From Bradyrhizobium sp. 200 (lineage in GTDB: Bacteria; Pseudomonadota; Alphaproteobacteria; Rhizobiales; Xanthobacteraceae), in contig NZ_CP064689.1 in NCBI RefSeq assembly GCF_023100945.1, positions 7,236,001 through 7,300,000 of the forward strand: a DNA stretch of 64,000 nt. Direction: 5' to 3'. Positions 28,221 to 38,671 of the stretch are shown here, piece after piece. How positions within the stretch are numbered: the stretch's first letter is position 1; each line of letters begins with the position of its first letter. Position numbers and translations under genes: made by a program. The notes beneath the pieces are model-generated. The model did no database searches. It saw only the letters and a list, made by a program, of their open reading frames with translations, and was not told the DNA's origin.

Positions 28221-29130
28221 GCCCAGCTAGGGAGAACCACTGTTCGGTCGCTTCAGAATTCCTGTGCTAAAGCGGAGCAGGACGATCGCTTGCGATGAGA
28301 GGTCTTCTGCCAAAGCGGCTGAGGATCGCGCTCACTGCGAAGAACGCTGTTTCTGTCCTGTGCACGCAGATCGCCGAGCCGTATGAAGACAAGATCGCCC
28401 GCATGTAAGAAGGACCAATCCAGCCTTGGAGGCTTCGAAATACGTTTGCGGGCACTGAGTGCCCAACCAGCCGCCGCGAGATTGATGCGGTATCCCGGAG
28501 CGGTCATGTGAGAGGACCCGATGGATCCAACAGGGTCTTGCTCGTCGATCACTGTGAGGGCCAATGCCGGGCCATTGTTGGCTTTAAGAATGGCGATCCT
28601 GGAACCGCCAGATGCTTTTCGTTACTGAATTCGTCGTCCGGGGCACATGACGACACTGATCGTCGCGATAATCCCCTTGAGGTCCCATATAGCACTGGCC
28701 TCATTCATGCAGCGTTTTTCTGTGAACTCAAACAGCACAGTGTCAATATGCGCGCCTTCACTTTTGCTTGCCAGATCACCAACTTGATTGTCCGAAATGG
28801 ATCGATGATGATAAGTACTGCGCGACAGAGAACGAATTTCAATGCTTTGTTTGCCCGGCTTGCTCGCGGTTGCACTGGATGAACAGCAAGACTGGAAAGC
28901 TCTTAGGCAAGGACACGAAATGAGGGAAACTCGCTGGCTCAACGCGCGAGTTGACCACGCAGGGACTGTGGAACGCTTCTCGGCCAAATGGGTCTGCTTA
29001 CCTCCCATCCGCGCCGCAATTTCATTGGTCGCACCACGCAATAGAGAAACGCCTGACGAAGGCCGAACGAAATCTTCCGGACTACAAACTTTCGTATAGT
29101 CCTTCAAAACCCTTTCGATGTGGAAGGTTT

Positions 29131-29174
29131 ACCTCCGTACAGTTGAGCGATCGATGCAATGCCTATACAGAGTC
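29131..29174 (+). promoter_or_regulatory. possible degenerate nod box upstream of noeL
   Basis: GAGCGATCGATGCAATGCC resembles the central ATCGAAACAATCG part of nod boxes (14 of 25 positions across the 3' half), but the 5' ATC-N9-GAT half is not clear. It lies about 105 bases upstream of the noeL start, a plausible distance. Weak; could be chance. Confidence 0.2.
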
Positions 29175-29278
29175 CAGAACTCGGCAGTTCGAGAGCGTGA
29201 CGCTTCCGCACTCGAAGAGGCCAGACGCGATTGACGTCGTCGATCGGGGACCGACATTAGCCTGCGCAGAGCAACGAT

Positions 29279-30364
29279 TTGTCAAACCAAGAGAGCAAAC
29301 GGCGGGTCGCTCTAATCACCGGCGTGACTGGACAGGACGGCGCCTATCTCGCCGAACATCTGCTGTCGCTCGGCTATGTCGTGCACGGCATCAAGCGGCG
29401 CTCGTCCTCGTTCAACACTGCGCGGGTCGACCATCTCTACCAGGACCCGCATCTCGGGGACGTGCCGTTCCTGATGCACTACGGCGACATGACGGACTCG
29501 ACCAATCTGATCCGCCTGGTGCAGCAGATCCGGCCGACCGAGATCTACAATCTCGCCGCCCAGAGCCATGTCGCCGTCAGTTTCGAGAGCCCCGAATACA
29601 CCGCCAATGCCGATGGGATCGGCGTACTGCGGCTGCTCGAGGCGATCCGCATCCTCGGCATGGAGAAGGAGACCCGGTTCTACCAGGCCTCGACCTCCGA
29701 GCTCTACGGCCTCGTTCAGGAGATCCCGCAGAAGGAGACCACGCCGTTCTATCCGCGCTCGCCTTATGGCGTGGCGAAGCTCTACGGCTACTGGATCACG
29801 GTGAACTACCGCGAAGCCTACGGCATGTTCGCCAGTAACGGCATCCTGTTCAACCATGAGAGCCCGATCCGCGGCGAGACCTTCGTCACCCGCAAGATCA
29901 CGCGCGGCGTTGCGCGTATCGAGGTCGGCCTCGAACAGACGCTCTATCTCGGCAACCTCTCGGCCAGGCGCGACTGGGGCCATGCCAGGGACTATGTCGA
30001 GGGCATGCACATGATCCTCCAGGCCGACAAGCCCGACGACTTCGTGCTGGCGACCGGCGAGATGCGCTCGGTGCGCGAGATGGTCGAGCTGTCCTTTGCG
30101 CAGGTTGGCCGCCGCATCGAATGGCGCGGCGCCGGCGTCGACGAGATCGGCATCGATGCCAAGAGCGGCAAGACAGTGGTGAAGATCGACCCGACCTATT
30201 TCCGTCCGACTGAGGTCGATCTCCTCGTCGGCGACGCCAGCAAGGCGCATCAGGAGCTCGGCTGGAAGCCGAAGCGAACCTTTGCCCAACTCGTCGAGGA
30301 GATGATGGCAAGCGATCTGGCAGAAGCAAAACGGGAGGCGGCCCATGGCAAGCGCACCGTTTGA
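29279..30364 (+). CDS. noeL: GDP-mannose 4,6-dehydratase, Nod-factor fucose supply
   Basis: 361 residues, full length, SDR-extended fold. The Rossmann motif [15 protein letters not shown] is near residue 15; STSELYG holds the catalytic Ser/Thr-Glu; the Tyr-Lys pair is in [28 protein letters not shown] and [14 protein letters not shown] are family signatures. It converts GDP-D-mannose to GDP-4-keto-6-deoxymannose. The start is TTG at 29279, which gives the usual N-terminus [15 protein letters not shown]. The stop overlaps nolK by 20 bases. GC content at third positions is visibly higher than in the nod operon, as in typical Bradyrhizobium core genes. The nodZ and nolL genes in the window support a role in Nod-factor fucosylation. 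Confidence 0.9.
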   Translation: MSNQESKRRVALITGVTGQDGAYLAEHLLSLGYVVHGIKRRSSSFNTARVDHLYQDPHLGDVPFLMHYGDMTDSTNLIRLVQQIRPTEIYNLAAQSHVAVSFESPEYTANADGIGVLRLLEAIRILGMEKETRFYQASTSELYGLVQEIPQKETTPFYPRSPYGVAKLYGYWITVNYREAYGMFASNGILFNHESPIRGETFVTRKITRGVARIEVGLEQTLYLGNLSARRDWGHARDYVEGMHMILQADKPDDFVLATGEMRSVREMVELSFAQVGRRIEWRGAGVDEIGIDAKSGKTVVKIDPTYFRPTEVDLLVGDASKAHQELGWKPKRTFAQLVEEMMASDLAEAKREAAHGKRTV

Positions 30365-31322
30365 GCTGAAGGGCAAAAGCGTATACGTCGCAGGTCATCG
30401 CGGCATGGTCGGCAGCGCGATTGCGCGCCGGCTCGCGCGGGAGGACGTGCAGCTCGTCACGGTCGACCGGCGCGAGGTCGATCTCTGCAACCAGGCCGCC
30501 GTGTTCGACTGGTTCGCGAAAATGCGGCCGCAGGTGATCTTCCTCGCCGCCGCAAAAGTCGGCGGCATCGTCGCCAACGACACGCTGCGCGCCGAGTTCA
30601 TCTACGACAACATCGCGATTGCCGCGAACGTGATCCAGGCCGCGCATCAAAATGGCGCCGAAAAGCTGATGTTTTTGGGCTCGTCCTGCATCTATCCGAA
30701 GCTGGCCCCACAGCCGCTGCGCGAGGATTCGGTGCTATCAGGCCCGCTCGAGCCGACCAACGAGCCCTATGCGATCGCCAAGATCGCCGGCATCAAGATG
30801 GCGGAAGCTTATCGCAGCCAGTACGGTAGCGACTTCATCAGCGTGATGCCGACCAATCTCTATGGCCGCGGCGACAATTATCATCCCCAATTGAGCCATG
30901 TCGTTGCCGCGCTGATCCGCCGCTTCCACGAGGCGAAGGTCGCGGGCGCAAAGAGTGTCGCCGTGTGGGGCACCGGCACGCCGCGGCGCGAGTTCCTCTA
31001 TGTCGACGACATGGCGGATGCCTGCGTGCACCTGATGAAGACCTATTCGGGACCGGAGCTGATCAATATCGGCACCGGCGACGACATCACCATCGCCGAG
31101 TTCGCGCGGGTCGTGGCAGAGGTCGTCGGTTACGGCGGCGAGATCACTTTCGACACCTCGCGCCCCGACGGCACGCCGCGCAAGCTGCTCGACGTCAGCC
31201 GTCTCGCAAGCCTCGGCTGGCGCGCGAGGACATGGCTTGTAGATGGAATGCGGCAGACCTACCAGGCCTTCTTGGCGGTATCGGGTACATCGGACAAAAT
31301 GAGAGACTCATGCAGCTGCTAA
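30345..31322 (+). CDS. nolK: GDP-L-fucose synthase (epimerase/reductase)
   Basis: 325 residues. The N-terminal dinucleotide-binding motif is [28 protein letters not shown] has the catalytic Ser, and [11 protein letters not shown] the Tyr-Lys pair; [14 protein letters not shown] and [13 protein letters not shown] follow. It converts the keto sugar from NoeL into GDP-L-fucose, the donor for NodZ. It overlaps noeL and shares its high third-position GC, so the two form a unit. The last 20 codons (after GWRART) become lower in GC and less family-like, which may mark the end of an imported segment. Confidence 0.9.
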   Translation: MASAPFELKGKSVYVAGHRGMVGSAIARRLAREDVQLVTVDRREVDLCNQAAVFDWFAKMRPQVIFLAAAKVGGIVANDTLRAEFIYDNIAIAANVIQAAHQNGAEKLMFLGSSCIYPKLAPQPLREDSVLSGPLEPTNEPYAIAKIAGIKMAEAYRSQYGSDFISVMPTNLYGRGDNYHPQLSHVVAALIRRFHEAKVAGAKSVAVWGTGTPRREFLYVDDMADACVHLMKTYSGPELINIGTGDDITIAEFARVVAEVVGYGGEITFDTSRPDGTPRKLLDVSRLASLGWRARTWLVDGMRQTYQAFLAVSGTSDKMRDSCSC

Positions 31323-31542
31323 CTGCTGACGGCGCTCATTGTGCGATTGCCAGAAAGTTGCTTTAGGATCTTCCGGCGAATTCGACAGGGCTCCACGTGT
31401 TGCTTGGAGCTCGCGCACCTCCGGGTGCCGCGTGCCCGATGGAGGGCAGGCACGGCTAGACTGGCCGATAACTATAGCGAGCGAATTGGTCAGGCGCGCC
31501 TTGCGGGACGCTCTGTTTTGAACTTGAGGTAAACTGATTAGC

Positions 31543-33369
31543 ATGTGCGGAATTGTCGGCATCTTGGGGCGCGGTCCGGTCGCGGATCGTCTCATCGATT
31601 CACTGAAGCGACTGGAATATCGCGGCTACGACTCAGCGGGCATCGGAACGCTCAAAGGAAACCAAATCGAGCTTCGACGCGCCGAGGGCAAGCTGAGGAA
31701 CCTTGAGACACGCGTTCGCTGCCATCCGCTCTCAGGCCATGTCGGGATTGGGCACACGCGCTGGGCTACTCATGGCAAGCCGACGGAGAACAATGCTCAT
31801 CCGCATGCAACGGACAATGTTGCAGTCGTCCATAACGGCATAATCGAGAATTTCCGCGAGCTGCGCGCGGAGCTAAAACAGCATGGCGCCTGTTTCGCCT
31901 CTGAAACAGACACCGAGGTGGTGACGCATCTCATCGACTTTTATCTGAAAAATGGCTGCTCGCCGCAGGAGGCAGTAAAAGCGTCGCTGCCGCGGCTAGT
32001 CGGCGCGTTTGCGCTTGCAATCCTGTTCAAGGGTCAACACGACCTCATGATCGGTGCGCGCAAGGGCTCACCACTCGCGATCGGGCATGGCGAAGGCGAA
32101 ATGTATCTCGGATCGGATGCTATCGCGCTCGCGCCCCTTACCGGCTTGATCACCTACCTTGAGGACGGCGATTGGGCTGTGCTCAACCGCAACTTCAGCG
32201 TGGTCTACGACGCACAAGGCACAGTTGTCCGCCGGGAGGTGGTGAATTCTGGCGCGTCGTCGGTTCTCGTCGACAAAGCAAACTACCGCCACTTCATGGC
32301 GAAGGAAATCCACGAACAGCCAGAGGTAATCGGGCAGACGCTGGCGCATTACGTCGATATCGCCACCGAGAGCGTGGCACTGCCGCAGGAGCTTCCGTTC
32401 GACTTCAACGAGATCGGACATATCTCGATCACGGCTTGCGGTACGGCAGGCTACGCCGGCCATATCGGCAAATACTGGTTCGAGCGGCTGGCTCGTATTC
32501 CGGTCGAGCTCGATGTCGCCTCCGAATTTCGGTATCGTGAGGCGCCGATGCGCAAGGGAGATCTTGCTATCTTCATCTCGCAGTCCGGCGAGACGGCCGA
32601 TACGCTGGCCGCGCTCCGCTATGCCAAATCGCAAGGCCTGCATACCTTCTCGATCGTGAACGTACTGAGTTCGACCATTGCGCGCGAAAGCGGGACAGTG
32701 TTGCAGACACTCGCCGGTCCTGAAATCGGCGTTGCCTCGACCAAGGCGTTCACATGCCAGCTGGTCGTCCTGGCGGCGCTTGCGGTCGCTGCTGGCAAGG
32801 CGCGCGGTGAATTGCCGGAGAGCGACGAGGTCGATCTCGTGCGAGCGCTGATCGAAATTCCCCGGCTAGTTACAGCGGCGCTTGCCAGCGAGCCGCAGAT
32901 CGAGAAGCTCGCGCGCGACATCGCCAAATCGCGTGACGTGCTATATCTTGGTCGCGGCACGTCGTTTCCACTGGCCCTGGAGGGGGCACTGAAGCTGAAG
33001 GAGATCTCCTATATTCACGCCGAGGGCTATGCGGCCGGAGAGCTCAAGCACGGCCCGATCGCCTTGATCGACGAGAGCGTTCCCGTAATCGTCATTGCTC
33101 CCTGCGACCGGGTGTTCGAAAAGACCATCTCGAACATGCAGGAGGTCGCTGCACGCGGCGGCAAGATTATTTTGATAACGGACGCTCGGGGAGCCGCAGA
33201 GGTATCCATGGATTCACTCGCGACGATTGTGCTGCCGGAGATGGGTACGACATTTACGTCGATTGTCTATGCGATTCCGGTGCAGCTTCTGGCCTACCAC
33301 ACGGCCATCCTGATGGGCACGGACGTCGACCAACCCCGAAATCTCGCGAAATCGGTAACCGTCGAATAA
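31543..33369 (+). CDS. nodM: glucosamine-6-phosphate synthase (NodM/GlmS)
   Basis: 608 residues, full length. N-terminal glutaminase domain begins CGIVGILGRG with the catalytic Cys after Met1, then GHTRWATHGKP and EFRE-type NGIIENFRELR. Two SIS isomerase domains follow, with GTAGYAGHIGKYW, SQSGETADTLAALR, the lid E-IGVASTKAFT, and the C-terminal GRGTSFPLALEGALKLKEISYIHAEGY and LAKSVTVE. It makes glucosamine-6-phosphate, precursor of the chitin backbone. Placement after noeL/nolK in a nodulation island supports nodM over housekeeping glmS. The start has GAGG 13 bases upstream; no nod box is seen in the 220-base gap before it. Confidence 0.9.
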   Translation: MCGIVGILGRGPVADRLIDSLKRLEYRGYDSAGIGTLKGNQIELRRAEGKLRNLETRVRCHPLSGHVGIGHTRWATHGKPTENNAHPHATDNVAVVHNGIIENFRELRAELKQHGACFASETDTEVVTHLIDFYLKNGCSPQEAVKASLPRLVGAFALAILFKGQHDLMIGARKGSPLAIGHGEGEMYLGSDAIALAPLTGLITYLEDGDWAVLNRNFSVVYDAQGTVVRREVVNSGASSVLVDKANYRHFMAKEIHEQPEVIGQTLAHYVDIATESVALPQELPFDFNEIGHISITACGTAGYAGHIGKYWFERLARIPVELDVASEFRYREAPMRKGDLAIFISQSGETADTLAALRYAKSQGLHTFSIVNVLSSTIARESGTVLQTLAGPEIGVASTKAFTCQLVVLAALAVAAGKARGELPESDEVDLVRALIEIPRLVTAALASEPQIEKLARDIAKSRDVLYLGRGTSFPLALEGALKLKEISYIHAEGYAAGELKHGPIALIDESVPVIVIAPCDRVFEKTISNMQEVAARGGKIILITDARGAAEVSMDSLATIVLPEMGTTFTSIVYAIPVQLLAYHTAILMGTDVDQPRNLAKSVTVE

Positions 33370-33997
33370 GGCAAGGCGACGCGGCCTGGAATTGTGTGGT
33401 CAGATTCCGAATGCGCACAAGCCTCGGTCAGATCGAATCACGATGTGCCGCCCAGCTCCAGGCCCGATGCCACCGCATGGTTTGTGCCCGGTTCATAGCC
33501 CTTGCTTATGGAGGCTGAGACTCATGTGCAAAATCTTCGGCCAATCAGGTTGAGGCTGGCGTGGCGTTGCCTCCGGCAAGCAAGCAGTCGCGTATGACTT
33601 ATCACGGCATTCCGATTGCTTGGACCTGGTCATAATCGTGACGAACATCCAGGTTTTTCATACGGCGTGGAAGCCAGATGAACCTGTTCGATTGATCCAA
33701 ACGAATGCCCGTTATCGCTGAGGAGGCCCGCTATGTTCCTCCCCCTCAGCGCGGGTTTTGGACCGCATTCGGACCGCAGCGCCCCTCGAGGTACGAGGCG
33801 CGCCTCGCTTCGAAGGACAACGTGGCACTTGCCGAGCATGGCGATCGGCGCTATCGGACGGGCTCGATCGCCAGCACGCTCACCAAATCTTTTCCGTCAA
33901 ACCTCAGGTTAACTTGAGCAAGATCGAGGCCAAATCGCTGGACATCGGGTGAGATGCTAACGCACCTCGGCCCCAATCGCAGGTTCGCGAGCTATTC
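33370..33997. other. intergenic, nothing recognised
   Basis: About 630 bases between nodM and the IS630 element. Short frames only; no family, promoter or repeat recognised. Confidence 0.4.
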
Positions 33998-33999
33998 TA

Positions 34000-35117
34000 G
34001 TACCCGGAATCATAGCTGAGTGATACGTCGAGCTTTGAAGGGGCGCTGGCGGACTTTTTTCTTGGTCCAGACGAAGGGCTCAGCTTTGACGTTGTAGGCT
34101 TTGATATAGGCATCGATGTGCTGCTCGAGCTGTTTGAGGCTGGTGAATGAGGCGCCGCTCAAGGATTGCCCTTGTAAGATCGAAAACCACACCTCGACCT
34201 GATTGAGCCAGGACGCGCTGGTGGGCGTGAAATGAAATTTCACATTGGGATGTGCCTCGAGCCATTCCTCGTTCTTCTTGTGGGTGCTGAGATTGTCGAG
34301 AATGACGTGAAGCTGGCGGTTCGGAAATGCTGCGGTCACGCGATCCATGAAGTCGAGAAACTCGACCCGGCGACGCCGTTTCGAATGCGTCGCAAGGATC
34401 TTCCCGGTGGCGACTTCCAGCGCCGCAAACAGCGTGGTCGTGCCGTGCCGCTTGTAGTCGTGGCTTTGCCCGGTCAGGGACCTGCCGTTGGGCAGCTTCA
34501 GATAGCCCTGCGCTCTTTCCAAGGCCTGGATCGAGGGCTTCTCGTCCACGCATAGCACGATGGCCTTCCTTGGCGGGGCGACATAGAGGCCAACCACGTC
34601 GGCGGCTTTGGCCGTAAACTGCGGGTCGTTGCTCTCGCACCAGGACTTGCGAGCGGCGAGATCGATCTTGTTGCTGCGCAAGAACCGCCAGACATATTGC
34701 ACGTCGACATCGCCAAGTTCCCCAGCCAGCAGAGGCCCCGTCCAGCGCGCGTACCCGGCGGGAGGCGATTTATCGAGCAACTTCAAAATCCGCTTGTCGG
34801 TGACCTTCGTATAGATCGGCTGCTTGCCCGGCAGAGGCTTGCTTTGCAGACCTTCAAGACCATGATCCGCATAGCGATGCCGCCAAAGGCTGACAATCCG
34901 TGGCTGGACCCCAACCTCCTTGGCGATCGATCGGGTGCTGCGACCGGCCGCTGCCAGCAGCACGATCCGTGCCCGCTTCAAATCGCGCTGCAACGTCACC
35001 GGTGAGCGGCAACGTTCCTCAAGCACCTTGCGATCTTTCCTCGAAAGGTGGACTTCTCTTGCTTCGGGTATCATCCCGATGTTGAATCATGACTCACTTC
35101 CCAGGGAAAGTGGGTAC
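34000..35117 (-). mobile_element. IS630-family insertion sequence, intact
   Basis: The ends are GTACCC at 34000 and GGGTAC at 35117, inverted with respect to each other, each flanked by a TA dinucleotide (33998-33999 and 35118-35119). TA target duplication is the hallmark of the IS630/Tc1/mariner group. The element carries one full-length transposase gene. It is the only IS in the window without a disrupted transposase, so it is likely the youngest insertion. Confidence 0.85.
34010..35074 (-). CDS. IS630-family transposase
   Basis: 354 residues. N-terminal helix-turn-helix region (RSTRSIAKEVGVQPRIVSLW), then the DDE catalytic domain: first D in VLCVDEKPSIQALER, second D in VILDNLSTHK, and E in LNQVEVWFSIL. 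The HYTPT-like FHFTPTSASWLNQVE segment is typical. The frame is open throughout and it fills the element between the terminal repeats, so it may be active. Confidence 0.95.
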   Translation of the reverse strand: MIPEAREVHLSRKDRKVLEERCRSPVTLQRDLKRARIVLLAAAGRSTRSIAKEVGVQPRIVSLWRHRYADHGLEGLQSKPLPGKQPIYTKVTDKRILKLLDKSPPAGYARWTGPLLAGELGDVDVQYVWRFLRSNKIDLAARKSWCESNDPQFTAKAADVVGLYVAPPRKAIVLCVDEKPSIQALERAQGYLKLPNGRSLTGQSHDYKRHGTTTLFAALEVATGKILATHSKRRRRVEFLDFMDRVTAAFPNRQLHVILDNLSTHKKNEEWLEAHPNVKFHFTPTSASWLNQVEVWFSILQGQSLSGASFTSLKQLEQHIDAYIKAYNVKAEPFVWTKKKVRQRPFKARRITQL

Positions 35118-35119
35118 TA

Positions 35120-35474
35120 GCACGACATCTCACGGAGCTCTTCCCTGCCGCTCGTATGCCATGCATCTCGTCCTTCCTTTTCATTGCGTGTCGGTGCGCT
35201 CAATGAGAAATTCGGCCACGCCACAGATAACAACCTTGTCACCGAGAATTGCCCGAGGTTTCAGTGGCTTGAGAGTCACTCCTGCGGCGCGAGCGGAATA
35301 ACGGCCGAAAAACTATGCGAGTTTGCGCCAATTGCCGAAAATATGCCGGAAACGTCAGGCGCTTACGGGTTGGTCGATAGTGCCCTGATGGCAGATTCGC
35401 GGCCATGAAACTGCACTCGGCTGGCGTGAGATTTTCTCCGGAACCGGCCATTTCAAACCGAGAGGAAACTCGCC
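35120..35474. other. upstream region of MFS gene
   Basis: About 350 bases between the IS and the symporter gene. No operator, nod box or sigma-54 element recognised; the IS insertion may have displaced original upstream sequence. Confidence 0.35.
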
Positions 35475-36824
35475 ATGTCACCAGCGTCCATCGCGCACGC
35501 GTCAAATACCAAATCGCGCATTGGCGCCATCTTACGTGCGACGAGCGGCAACTTCCTCGAGCAGTTCGACTTCTTCTTGTTCGGGTTCTACGCCAGTGCC
35601 ATCGGAAACGCGTTCTTTCCATCAGGAAGCGAAACCGCTTCACTGCTTAACACGTTCGGTGTGTTCTGGCTGGGTGCCTTGATGCGACCTGTTGGCGCGA
35701 TTGTGCTTGGAGCCTATATTGACCAGATTGGCCGTCGGCAAGGCCTGATCATCACGCTTTCGATCATGGCTATTGGCACCGTCATCATCGCCTTTTGTCC
35801 CGGCTATGCGAGAATCGGCATTGCCGCACCCGCGATCGTCCTGTTCGGACGGCTGTTGCAGGGCTTTTCTGCCGGCGTTGAGGTTGGCGGCGTTTCCGTC
35901 TACCTCTCCGAGATTGCCACTCCGGGCAACCGCGGTTTTTACACATCGTTTCAGTCCTCGAGCCAGCAGGTTGCGATCTTTGTCGCGGCTCTTATCGGAT
36001 ATTGTTTGAGCGAAGCACTTCCGGCCGAAATGGTTGCCGCCTGGGGCTGGCGGATCCCATTCTTCCTTGGCTGCTTGATCGTTCCGCTCATCTTCTTCCT
36101 GCGCCGGACGCTGGAGGAAACTCCGGAGTTTCTGGTCATGAAGACCCACCCAACGGCCCGCGAAGTCTTTGCCTCCACAGTTGCGAACTGGCGGATTATC
36201 ATTCTCGGCATGATGATCGCGATGCTGACGACCACGACCTTCTATTTCGTCACGGTGTACACGCCTACGTTCGGCAAGCACGTGTTGCAGCTGTCCTCGC
36301 AGAACACGCTCTTGGTGACGCTTTTGGTCGCCGTGACGAACTTCATCTGGAACCCAATTGGCGGCGCGATTTCTGACAGAATCGGTCGGAAGCCGGTCTT
36401 GCTGACCATTGCCGGCCTTGCCTTGGTGACTGTATATCCGGCGTTGTCTTGGCTTGTGACCGACCCAAGCTTTGGCAAGATGCTGGTAGTGGAGATGATG
36501 TTCTCGTTCTACTTTGGCACCTATAGCGGCGCCATGTTGGGCGCTCTGGTCGAAATCGTGCCGAAGCACGTTCGCACAACCTGCTTTTCTTTGGCCTTCG
36601 CACTCGCCGCAGCTCTCTTTGGCACCTTTACGCCGCTCGCATCGACTTGGCTGATCGATCGGACCGACGACAAGGCTTCGCCGGGTTTCTGGTTGATGTT
36701 TGCGGCTTTGCTCGGCATTATCGCCGCACTCACCATTTATCCAGGAAACACCAAGAGAGTTGCGAAGCTGTCGCGACCTGAGCGGTCTAACCGGGCCGTA
36801 AGCGCGCAATTTACCACGCATTAG
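35475..36824 (+). CDS. MFS (MHS-type) carboxylate:proton symporter
   Basis: 449 residues with twelve hydrophobic segments. The first helix region [15 protein letters not shown] and the loop motifs [21 protein letters not shown] (quoted as [12 protein letters not shown]) and [11 protein letters not shown] are those of the metabolite:H+ symporter branch that includes citrate (CitA) and tricarballylate carriers; [15 protein letters not shown] and the ETPEF motif support it. It would import a di- or tricarboxylate across the inner membrane. GAGAGGAAA precedes the ATG. A role in using plant-derived organic acids is inference. The exact substrate cannot be read from sequence. Confidence 0.85.
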   Translation: MSPASIAHASNTKSRIGAILRATSGNFLEQFDFFLFGFYASAIGNAFFPSGSETASLLNTFGVFWLGALMRPVGAIVLGAYIDQIGRRQGLIITLSIMAIGTVIIAFCPGYARIGIAAPAIVLFGRLLQGFSAGVEVGGVSVYLSEIATPGNRGFYTSFQSSSQQVAIFVAALIGYCLSEALPAEMVAAWGWRIPFFLGCLIVPLIFFLRRTLEETPEFLVMKTHPTAREVFASTVANWRIIILGMMIAMLTTTTFYFVTVYTPTFGKHVLQLSSQNTLLVTLLVAVTNFIWNPIGGAISDRIGRKPVLLTIAGLALVTVYPALSWLVTDPSFGKMLVVEMMFSFYFGTYSGAMLGALVEIVPKHVRTTCFSLAFALAAALFGTFTPLASTWLIDRTDDKASPGFWLMFAALLGIIAALTIYPGNTKRVAKLSRPERSNRAVSAQFTTH

Positions 36825-37395
36825 CAGCGCGCCCACGGGGACCTTCACGTCCAAGACTGAACTGAACGGGGTGCGTGGCGGTCCTTGCGGTGATCTCACG
36901 GTGGTCCGCGTGCCACTCTGCGGGTCACGGTTCTTCCTATGCGATATCGAGCAGTATCGGGACGAGCCGTCGCTGATGTCGACCGGGAATGGCTGAGCAC
37001 TATCGCCACGCTCGATTCGTTCTGTGGTCGAGCGGCGCGATGATAATGCTCGCACTTTGCGGTTACGTGAAACACGGCAGATCTCGCTCGAGGGAGATAC
37101 ATCCCTCGCGCGAACTCCACGTACGCTGCCAAGCACACTTAACGGGCACATCTTGAGGCTGCATGAATTCCCCAGTGGACCGGTGTATCGCAGCTCGCCA
37201 AACCTTAGCGTAACGAGACGGTCTGGTATGTTGATCCGAAACCGGCCTCTCGGCGCTCAGATAGGCAAGTTGAATGCTCACCCTACCTAGGGAGAGCGGT
37301 CGCAAAGCTTGAATCGTGCCTGGTGCACCGAGCGACGGGCCAATGCATGACCACGGACCCAGGCGATCGCTGGCTCCGCTCGATCAGCCGCGACT
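36825..37395. other. intergenic between MFS and fixA, nothing recognised
   Basis: About 570 bases, the 3' sides of two convergent genes. A long minus-strand frame that runs through here continues antisense across the MFS gene and is a shadow. Confidence 0.4.
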
Positions 37396-38261
37396 TCACG
37401 CACCGCTAGTTTGCGCGGATAAGGTACCGCGCGCAAGCTGTGCGAGCTCCGTCTCGAGCGTAGGGTTGCGCTTGAACATGGCGTCGATCAACGCTTGCGC
37501 CGGCTGCTCGGCCGCTTTCACCCACGTCGCCTTCTCCGCTCGTGCGGAGGGCGCGAAGACACGCTTGACGACGGTCGGCGACCCCCTCAGACCGCATTTG
37601 GCCATGTCATCCACGCCGGCAGTTTGAGCGCTCCATTTTACGATTGAGGCACGGGCCGCACGCAAGGCATCGATCATTGCACCGCGGCGAATTTGATTGC
37701 TTGCCTCTAACATGCTGACGAGACAAGGAAGCTTGGAACGCAGCACCTGGACTCCTCCTTCGCAGCGCCGTTCCGCATCGATCGTGCGTACTTTGAAGTC
37801 CAACGCTTGATTGTGGAAACATAAGTAAGCTGCTGGACCCCGAGCCTCTTTGCAATGCCAGGTCCCACCTGCGCCGTATCGCCGTCGATAATCTGCTTGC
37901 CGGTGAATATGACGTCTGGTGGGCCATATTCCTTCCCGATATTGCGAATCGCGCACGCCAGCGCGTAACTCGTCGCCAGCGTATCGGAGCCCGCGAAACT
38001 ACGATCAGCGAGCAGGACAGCACGATCGGCACCAAATGTCAGCGCCTTTCGGAGAGATTCTTCGGCCGACGGCGGCCCCATTGTCAGAACAGTGATTTCG
38101 CCGCCGAACTTGTCTCGTAGCTCGAGCGCAGCTTCCAGTGCGAACAGATCATATGGGTTGATGATTGTCGGCACGCCCTGACGCAAGATCGTATTCGTGA
38201 CAGGTTGCACGCGGATTTGTGCGGAGTCGGGGACCTGTTTGATGCAGACGATGTTGTGCAT
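37396..38261 (-). pseudogene. fixA: fixA, electron transfer flavoprotein beta subunit, one frameshift
   Basis: FixA pairs with FixB to pass electrons toward nitrogenase via FixC. The N-terminal two thirds are canonical: MHNIVCIKQVPDSAQIRV, TIINPYDLFALEAALELRD, VLTMGPPSAEESLRKAL, FTGKQIIDGDTAQVGPGIA. After QQLTYVSTIK the frame is lost; ALDFKVRTIDAERRCEGGVQV and LPCLVSMLEASNQIRRG continue in the next frame. One missing G near 37805-37807 (ATCAAGCG in place of ATCAAGGCG) explains it. The end has WVKAAEQPAQALIDAMFKRN and a stop at 37396. Directly downstream of nifA, as in B. japonicum, with its own sigma-54 promoter. A single-base error in the sequence cannot be excluded. Confidence 0.85.
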
Positions 38262-38299
38262 ATGCTTCTCCTAAGATGTTGAGCAGGCTCCCCACGAAT

Positions 38300-38315
38300 A
38301 GCAACTGTCATACCA
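38300..38315 (-). promoter_or_regulatory. sigma-54 (-24/-12) promoter of fixA
   Basis: On the minus strand TGGTATGACAGTTGCT matches TGGCAC-N5-TTGC with correct GG-N10-GC spacing, 40 bases upstream of the fixA start. A near-match to the NifA site TGT-N10-ACA (last base G) is at 38376-38391. Confidence 0.75.
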
Positions 38316-38671
38316 CCCCAGGCATTTCGCCGATGAGGGACGAATGCAATGGCTGACGACTGACGGTGAGACCGCTGTCGGGACTGCGACGGGCTGCGCA
38401 AAGCGGACGTGATCTCTCTCTGATCTGAGTCGCGGCAGAAACGGCGCGGCCGCGATCTTGCGCTAGTTCGACACCTAATCATTTCTCATAGAGCGAATAC
38501 ATTGCAAGCAGACGATGACCAGCACCCGGCTGACGCGAAGAGGGCTTACGCTTCCCGGCATTGCCACCCCAAGCAGAGCACATCGGTTTCGTATCCGCTT
38601 CATGGACCAGAGTGCGCACGCTCTCCTACCGCGCCCGGGCGAGCGAGAGAGACGCGAGCCCGACTTTTTAT

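Larger units (their letters stand above)
27339..29278. other. 1.9-kb stretch without a supported gene
   Basis: Several frames of 100-160 codons are open on both strands (for example 27720-28175 plus and 28622-29107 minus), but none is recognisable or has a good start site. It contains the repeat at 28190-28220 and a weak nod-box-like sequence just upstream of noeL. Confidence 0.35.

Noticed and set aside
29312..30376. 354-codon minus-strand frame opposite noeL
   Set aside because: Antisense to a gene with complete SDR motifs; high third-position GC generates long opposite-strand frames.
35640..37151. 503-codon open frame on the minus strand across the MFS gene
   Set aside because: It lies antisense to a gene with clear MFS membrane segments and motifs; its translation is rich in Arg, Gln and Asp as expected for a shadow frame.
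38376..38391. NifA site TGTCGGGACTGCGACG upstream of fixA
   Set aside because: One of the six defining bases is wrong (ACG for ACA) and the distance is short; mentioned with the fixA promoter but not called as a feature.
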